DNA of 64,000 nt from Temnopleurus reevesii (taxonomy: Eukaryota; Echinodermata; Echinoidea; Temnopleuroida; Temnopleuridae): assembly GCA_036244855.1 (NCBI GenBank), contig BQKZ01000905.1:55702-119701 (forward strand), in the 5' to 3' direction. Positions 59,632-64,000 of the stretch are shown here, one piece after another. A program made the translations under genes and the position numbers. The notes under the pieces are model-generated. The model was not told the DNA's origin. It worked only from the letters and a program-made list of their open reading frames with translations, and searched no databases. Each line of letters opens with the position of its first letter. The first letter of the stretch is position 1.

Positions 59632-59754
59632 CTAGACGAGTATTCCCCGACAACCTGCATCATGGCAGTCGGGAACAGCGAACTTCTCAGTCGGGGTGAT
59701 GTTGGCTTCGGTCGTGAAGCTGATCGTGGTGTTGTTTGGAGCAGGATAGTGCGC
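59632..59754 (-). CDS. AprA-like terminal exon, intact copy (copy 2)
   Basis: This 123-nt exon has a good acceptor (pyrimidine tract ending TTTCCCAACAG). It encodes AHYPAPNNTT and on through FTTEANITP, then DCHDAGCRGILV and TAG. The phase fits the preceding exon exactly. The C-terminal C-x4-C-x-G-x-LV is typical of the family. No canonical AATAAA follows within the next 150 bases; GATAAA about 75 bases after the stop is the nearest variant. Confidence 0.85.
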   Translation of the reverse strand, partial: AHYPAPNNTTISFTTEANITPTEKFAVPDCHDAGCRGILV

Positions 59755-62700
59755 CTGTTGGGAAATGGAGACCAAGACGGAAATAGTCACTTAGAAGTCA
59801 CATCTAAGACCGATACGACACGACTCGACACGATTCTTTGTCAGTGCTCGTTCAGGTGTGTCGTGGACAAAGGGTCGTGTTGAGTCGTGTTGAATCGGAG
59901 CTTCGATGTGACCAAGACTTAGTCGATTTATCTTTTTTAATTCGAACTCAAATCCGAAGAAAGAAATTATCATCCATTCCGAAATACTTCAAGTTATTGA
60001 ATTTTACTGTGTGATACGCTTATGAATGATTTGCTGCTTTATACTTATTACTCTGCACCACGGAATAATCTAACTAGATAGATGATGCATTGCAAATGCC
60101 TTTAATATAATCATCAATATTATAGGATTTCCCGGCCAAAATCGGAATAATAGCATTGGATTTAATTTTCTTTTATTTCAAATTCGTCATATTCCGTGAA
60201 CTCGGAGATATCCCTGGTTTAAATTCCTTTTTNTCGGGAACAGCGAACTTCTCAGTCGGGGTGATGTTGGCTTCGGTCGTGAAGCTGTTCGTGGTGTTGT
60301 TCGGAGCAGGATAGTGCGCCTGTTTGGAAATAGAGACCAAGATGGAAATAGTCACATAGAACTGTAAAAGTCCCATAGAAGACCGATACGACACAACTCG
60401 ACACGATTCTTTGTCATTGCCTATTCAGGTGAGTCATGGGGAAATAGTCGTGTTGAGTCATGTTGAATCGGAGCTTCGATGTAACCAAGGCTTTGTCGAT
60501 TTATCTTTTTTTTAATTCGAACTCAAATCTGAAGAAAGAAATTATCATCCATTCCGAAATATACTTCAAGTTATTGAATTTTACTGTGTAATACGGTTAT
60601 GAATGATTTTCTGCTTTATACTTATTCCTCTGCACCACGGAATAATCTAACTAGATAGATGATGCATTGCAAATGCCTTTAATTCAATCATCAATATTAC
60701 TATGATTATTTGTATTGTTATCATTATTGTTATCATTATTATTAGCATTGTTATTATTATCATTATTATCGTCATTTATATCATCGTTAGGGGGTGTTGC
60801 TCAAAATCAACTGCAAATCAACTGTAACTTTGACAATTGTAACGCGCATTTTCATTCGCGCGTGGTGTGTGCATTCAACAAGACGCGCATGAAACAATGA
60901 TTTTGATTGGCGCGTTCCGATCAACTGTAACTTCCGATCAATTGCAACTTTTGAGCAACACCCCCTTAGTGTGTTTCAATGTATCTCACTCAATATCTTA
61001 CCCTAATAAAGAAGCATTGCCATCCGATGTGCGGGGTCAGGAATTCGGCCACGTACTTTCCATTACCCTGTGAAAACGAGAACAAAGAAAAATTGATATT
61101 GAAAATGGAAAATAGAAATGTCAAGAAAAGAATATTAATCCAAAATTAAGGTATTAAACATAAACAATATTATCATCCCTTTTGATTTTACTGGACAGTT
61201 CATTTTGAGATTACACTGTCATTGTAATGAGCAATATCTGAAATATCTACACGCTTGCCTATAAAACGTCAGATAACTAAACATTGACATTGGATTATTC
61301 GACTTTGGGAACATAACTCCTAATAGACGCATGGACAAAGAAAGTGCAATTTGAAGAGGGAGTTATCGGCGACAAACCAGCAATGACACTTGTCATGCTA
61401 ATGGCCAGGTCAAGACGACACTTTTTTTTATCTGGTTCTCAATTTTTATCCACGATTTAATTGCACTACAGCAATTTGCATGCACTAAAGCAATGATTAC
61501 AGAGGTTACCCTAGACTAAGATAGTCAGTGGGTTGGAGGCAATTGATGCCTCGTTTCAAAATACGAACGATCTAGATGTAGGTACAACAATAATATTATG
61601 CAGCATCCTTTACCACTCTGCCTGGCCCTCATTCAAAATGCTGAACATTAATAACCATACGTAGTAGAAATTCAATTCACCATTCATCTCGCCTTCCCCT
61701 CGAAGAATAAGTCTTACAAAAAAATGCAAATTGATTAAGAGCCCGATGGATCGAAATCGGTCCAAATTAGGAAATCACTGACTCTCAAAAAGTACACGAT
61801 CCTCAAACTTACCAGATTCCTGACTGGGAACTTCTTGTAGAGGATCGCGTTTGGGAATCCATCGGTTGAGCCTGGCTCCTCTGCCACCACCAGACGAAAA
61901 TCACGTCTAACATTCGACAAAAATACAACATATTTTATATCATTATTGTGCAGTTTGAATTTGATGCTATTCATGACATGGAATTGTGATGGATTAAAAC
62001 ATTATTCATTATCATTATTGGCATATTTCTATTGGCAGTTCACGCGCAATTTCAATTGTCTGTGTTTTGGATTAATGGTCGCAAGCTATTTCAACAATAT
62101 CACCTGCCGACTTCTAACCATGAATAATTAACATGTCATTAAACCGTCAATAATACTGACTGTAGTAGCTTTGAAGATAGTTTAAAATATTCAAATGTGA
62201 ATGACATGTGTACTTAACACCAATCAAACCAACCAACTATATTATATCGATATCGCAGTTAACAATGCAACAAATAGTGCTTTTTCGTGTTTCAACTCCC
62301 TTCGGAGTGTTCTCCGGAAAAGAAAGTAAATTTGTCATCCATCAATTGTACTTCTCAAAAGTATCGTCCATCTAATTTCTTTTTTATTTTCTTTGTTGAA
62401 ATATCAATTTTAATACCTTGATCCTCTGTTGGTGAGCGTACGGAAAGCTTCTATTTGAATCGGTGCTGGGTCGCTACTAAACTCAAGAATTCCATGTGTG
62501 CTATTCTGTAGTTCATCGATGTAAAGATAAGAAATGAAACCCAAATGATAAATAAAAGGGTATTTTATGAAAACAACACATTTTATATAATACATATGGA
62601 TGTAAATTATCTGACACGAAATATTAAATAACAAAGCATTGTTAGTAGTAAATCTTAATTCAGATGCATGTAATCATCATGCCTTTCATGTCATTAGTTC

Positions 62701-63753
62701 TATTTCTAATAAATGCTTAAAAATTTATTTGTCCATGATTATACGTTTGCAAAATTATATTCTAATGTTTTATTAAAAAAAAAAAATAGTGAATTATATT
62801 ACAATGAAGTCAATCGTACGACAGATATACAACAAGGTAAACATCATAATCGACTAATCAAGTTGTTTTGATATGTTTATGAACCACAATAAAAGTAAAA
62901 TATTATGCTTTTATGCTATATAATTGGAATAGGACAAGAAGAAGAAGAATGAGATTAAAGATCCAGAGTTAGATACAGAGACAGAGAGATATCTCAACTT
63001 ACCTCATATCTTCTCCAAGACAAATTTGGTTCCACCCATTGTGTCGGCTGAAGCAAATTAAATAGACGAGAAAAATGGTTGAGAGAGTGCAAAATAACAC
63101 ATTAATATTTCATCAATGTTAGATAAATAAATCTTTAGAAGTTTACTGAAATTGAAATGAATAATATCTCCCTTTTTATTGTGTATGATCTACTCAATTG
63201 CATCGAAAGTTTGGATTGACATTCACTCATGTTTATCGTACATGTTTGAAATACTACAGTATGTACAAAATAATAAGAATCCTGTCTAGTGTCTTTCCGG
63301 GCTCAAAATTCACGCATGCTGCAAATAGGGTAAAGGCGAAACATACAAATAATGAAATCATGATCATAATGAAAGTAAGATATCTAATTTATCATTTTGA
63401 TATACTAACTTTTCTGAATAATTGATTTGCAATTACACATTTTTTTGTTTATTCTTTTATATAAAAAGCAGGGTATATAGTCCCATTCAAGCCATTGAGG
63501 CTTGTTTTACAAAGGAGCCCGAATGAACCAAAATATGATGAATCATGATGAATAAACATAGGCATGACATAAACATGAACTTGCGGGTGAGATCAATGAA
63601 TTCATTTATGTATTCCTGAAGAACAAAATCATGAAAAAAAGTTTTTTTCTTCTTCCAATTCTTACCTCGGTTATGGAGAGAATAAAAGATGTATATACGT
63701 GGGTGAGCTCTAGGTTGTGGAACGACAGCTCGTGTTCGTCATTTGGCACAATG
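59632..63753 (-). CDS. PhoPQ-activated pathogenicity-related / AprA-like protein, last six exons
   Basis: Six small exons (63666-63753, 63003-63047, 62417-62505, 61813-61906, 61002-61067, 59632-59754) join in one frame with matching phases. They encode about 167 C-terminal residues ending in TAG. Family hallmarks in order are VPNDEH with a following SF.LSI; PNLSW; a beta-rich APIQIEAF; the signature RRDFR split over a splice junction; PHIGWQCFFIR; FTTEANITP; and a terminal DC-x4-C-x-G-x-LV. This is the C-terminal third of the PhoPQ_related family, whose Dictyostelium member AprA is a secreted proliferation repressor and whose bacterial member PqaA is PhoP-regulated. The fold is alpha/beta-hydrolase-like, but the expected catalytic region lies upstream, outside the window. 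Biochemical role in this animal is unknown. The gene is on the same strand as netrin and upstream of it by about 11 kb. I am confident of the family and less so of which terminal exon is used. Confidence 0.87.
59796..59920. mobile_element. Fold-back MITE in the AprA-like last intron (copy a)
   Basis: Imperfect inverted repeats (GTCACATC, ACGACTC, ACACGATTCTTTGTC and their complements) flank a short loop. The arms resemble the TTAA-flanked family at 22498, 50811 and 54199. It ends about 40 bases from the acceptor of terminal exon copy 2. Confidence 0.6.
60234..60319 (-). CDS. AprA-like terminal exon, copy 3, cut by an assembly N
   Basis: This copy has an intact acceptor (TTTCCAAACAG) and encodes the same first 28 residues with one change (NTTNSF instead of NTTISF). 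It then stops at the single N at 60233, beyond which the sequence is unrelated. The lost part would hold the last 12 residues and stop codon. Its intron-side flank matches that of copy 2 for about 375 bases. It is either a real tandem duplicate with missing sequence or the other haplotype placed in tandem. Confidence 0.65.
60370..60493. mobile_element. Fold-back MITE in the AprA-like last intron (copy b)
   Basis: This is the duplicate of the element at 59796-59920, carried within the tandem unit. It has a few substitutions in the arms and loop. Confidence 0.55.
60700..60786. repeat. ATT/ATC-rich simple repeat
   Basis: Irregular repeats of ATT, GTT and ATC triplets directly precede the Harbinger-like MITE. 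Confidence 0.7.
60787..60968. mobile_element. MITE with perfect 17-bp TIR and TTA duplication
   Basis: Terminal inverted repeats GGGGGTGTTGCTCAAAA are perfect (60790-60806 and 60949-60965), and both ends are flanked by TTA. A 3-bp TWA target duplication is what PIF/Harbinger-type elements leave, so a Harbinger-derived MITE is likely. There is no ORF. It lies in the last AprA-like intron, close to a donor site. Confidence 0.75.
61002..61067 (-). CDS. AprA-like exon n-1
   Basis: A 66-nt, phase 0-0 exon lies between a strong pyrimidine tract ending TTTTCACAG and a GTAAGA donor. It encodes GNGKYVAEFLTP and then HIGWQCFFIR. The G-W-x2-FFI segment is a conserved family element. A fold-back transposon ends 34 bases beyond the exon, inside the following intron. 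Confidence 0.88.
61813..61906 (-). CDS. AprA-like exon n-2
   Basis: This 94-nt exon follows an ATGTTAG acceptor and ends in phase 0 at GTAAGT. It completes the split Arg and then encodes RDFRLVVAEEPGSTDG and on to FPVRNL. RRDFR is the most recognisable motif of the PhoPQ_related C-terminal region. Confidence 0.88.
62417..62505 (-). CDS. AprA-like exon n-3
   Basis: This 89-nt exon follows an ACTACAG acceptor and ends at a weaker GTATTA donor, leaving two bases (AG) of a split codon. It encodes 29 residues starting NSTHGILEFSS and ending TNRGS. The split codon becomes Arg with the next exon, giving the RRDFR signature. The donor is the weakest splice signal of the set. Confidence 0.82.
63003..63047 (-). 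CDS. AprA-like exon n-4 (45 nt)
   Basis: A 15-codon, phase 0-0 exon lies between a pyrimidine-rich TTGCTTCAG acceptor and a perfect GTAAGT donor. It encodes PTQWVEPNLSWRRYE. The P-x-L/F-x-W pattern begins the C-terminal beta domain of the family. The two other frames either stop or do not continue into the next exon. Confidence 0.82.
63666..63753 (-). CDS. AprA-like exon n-5
   Basis: This 88-nt exon starts with one base of a split codon after a TTTAG acceptor and ends in phase 0 at a GTAAGA donor. It encodes 29 residues beginning IVPNDEH. The VPN-x-EH motif is the conserved patch that places the last catalytic-type histidine of the family, and the SFILSI helix follows as in homologues. Confidence 0.85.
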
Positions 63754-63930
63754 CTAAACAATTCATAAAAATAAAAAGTGAAAATCAGAATGAGAATTGC
63801 AAAGAAAAATCAAAATTGGTCAAAAGCAAGGACTGCACAAATAATGTGTTATGTATTACAATTTTATAGAGTCATCATATTTCTCTTCTTTGCAGAATTC
63901 GTTAAGTCTAAAACAGAATTTCTCTCTATA

Positions 63931-64000
63931 CTAGGCCTGTAACATAAAGAGATAAGATTAGTATTTGCAATAATTCGCATTTCTTTTGTACATATTTTGC
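63931..64000. mobile_element. Fold-back MITE cut by the window edge
   Basis: It begins CTAGGCCTGTAACATAAAG and matches the left half of the 55571 element up to CATATTTTGC at the last base. The right arm would lie beyond the window. Confidence 0.6.

Larger units (their letters stand above)
59628..60122. repeat. Tandem unit containing terminal exon copy 2 and downstream-of-acceptor intron
   Basis: The block from about 59668 to 60122 recurs at about 60234-60699 with offset 565-577 and roughly 95% identity judged by eye. It includes the exon, a fold-back element and about 200 bases of AT-rich intron. The two blocks are separated by about 110 unique bases and the N at 60233. Confidence 0.75.
60234..60699. 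repeat. Second tandem unit with terminal exon copy 3
   Basis: This is the partner of the block at 59668-60122. It starts abruptly inside the exon at the N and ends with the same ATCATCAATATTA. Confidence 0.75.

Noticed and set aside
59662..59883. Plus-strand frame starting MAVGNSELLSRG, repeated in all three exon copies
   Set aside because: It is the antisense shadow of the AprA-like terminal exon. The minus strand has matching acceptors, phase and family motifs.
1..64000. CRISPR arrays, rRNA genes, bacterial operons
   Set aside because: No regularly spaced direct repeats, no rRNA motifs, and the gene structure is eukaryotic.

Overview
The window looks like genomic DNA from an animal. It is AT-rich and mostly noncoding, with short exons separated by long introns and many small fold-back transposon remnants. 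The two genes I can name, a netrin and a PhoPQ/AprA-related protein, together with the style of the fold-back repeats, suggest a marine invertebrate deuterostome. I favour an echinoderm, but that is inference from memory of such genomes and was not tested. Both genes lie on the minus strand.

Layout. Positions 1-46,500 contain no coding exon I can identify with confidence. If netrin transcription continues leftward this is probably its first intron, but no further netrin exon was found. The stretch holds a ~1.3 kb tandem duplication with an almost identical core (2050-4660), several families of miniature inverted-repeat elements, 3' ends of LINE-like elements, a tRNA-derived SINE (31225-31462), simple repeats and some weak exon candidates. 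Positions 46512-47520 are the first coding exon of a netrin: signal peptide, laminin N-terminal domain and first LE module, ending in a perfect GTAAGT donor. A CpG-rich patch at about 48055-48215 is the likely promoter. Positions 48.2-59.3 kb are intergenic, with fold-back elements, purine and pyrimidine tracts, a poly-G-bounded block next to a sequencing gap (53712-54000), and a truncated non-LTR retrotransposon that still encodes the C-terminal end of its reverse-transcriptase ORF (56611-56874).

Positions 59.3-63.8 kb hold the last six exons of a gene for the PhoPQ-activated pathogenicity-related family (Pfam PhoPQ_related; Dictyostelium AprA is the best-known eukaryotic member). The exons are tiny, all have splice signals, and their phases fit together without a break. 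They encode about 167 residues that match the C-terminal third of the family. The 5' part lies beyond the right edge. The terminal exon occurs three times in tandem. The copy at 59632-59754 is intact, the copy at 60234-60319 is cut by a single N, and the copy at 59359-59481 is open but has lost its acceptor AG.

Assembly artefacts matter here. There are single-N joins at 3391, 29106, 31705, 42659 and 60233. The one at 42659 is preceded by Nextera transposase adapter sequence (42633-42658), and the one at 60233 may have placed two haplotypes in tandem.
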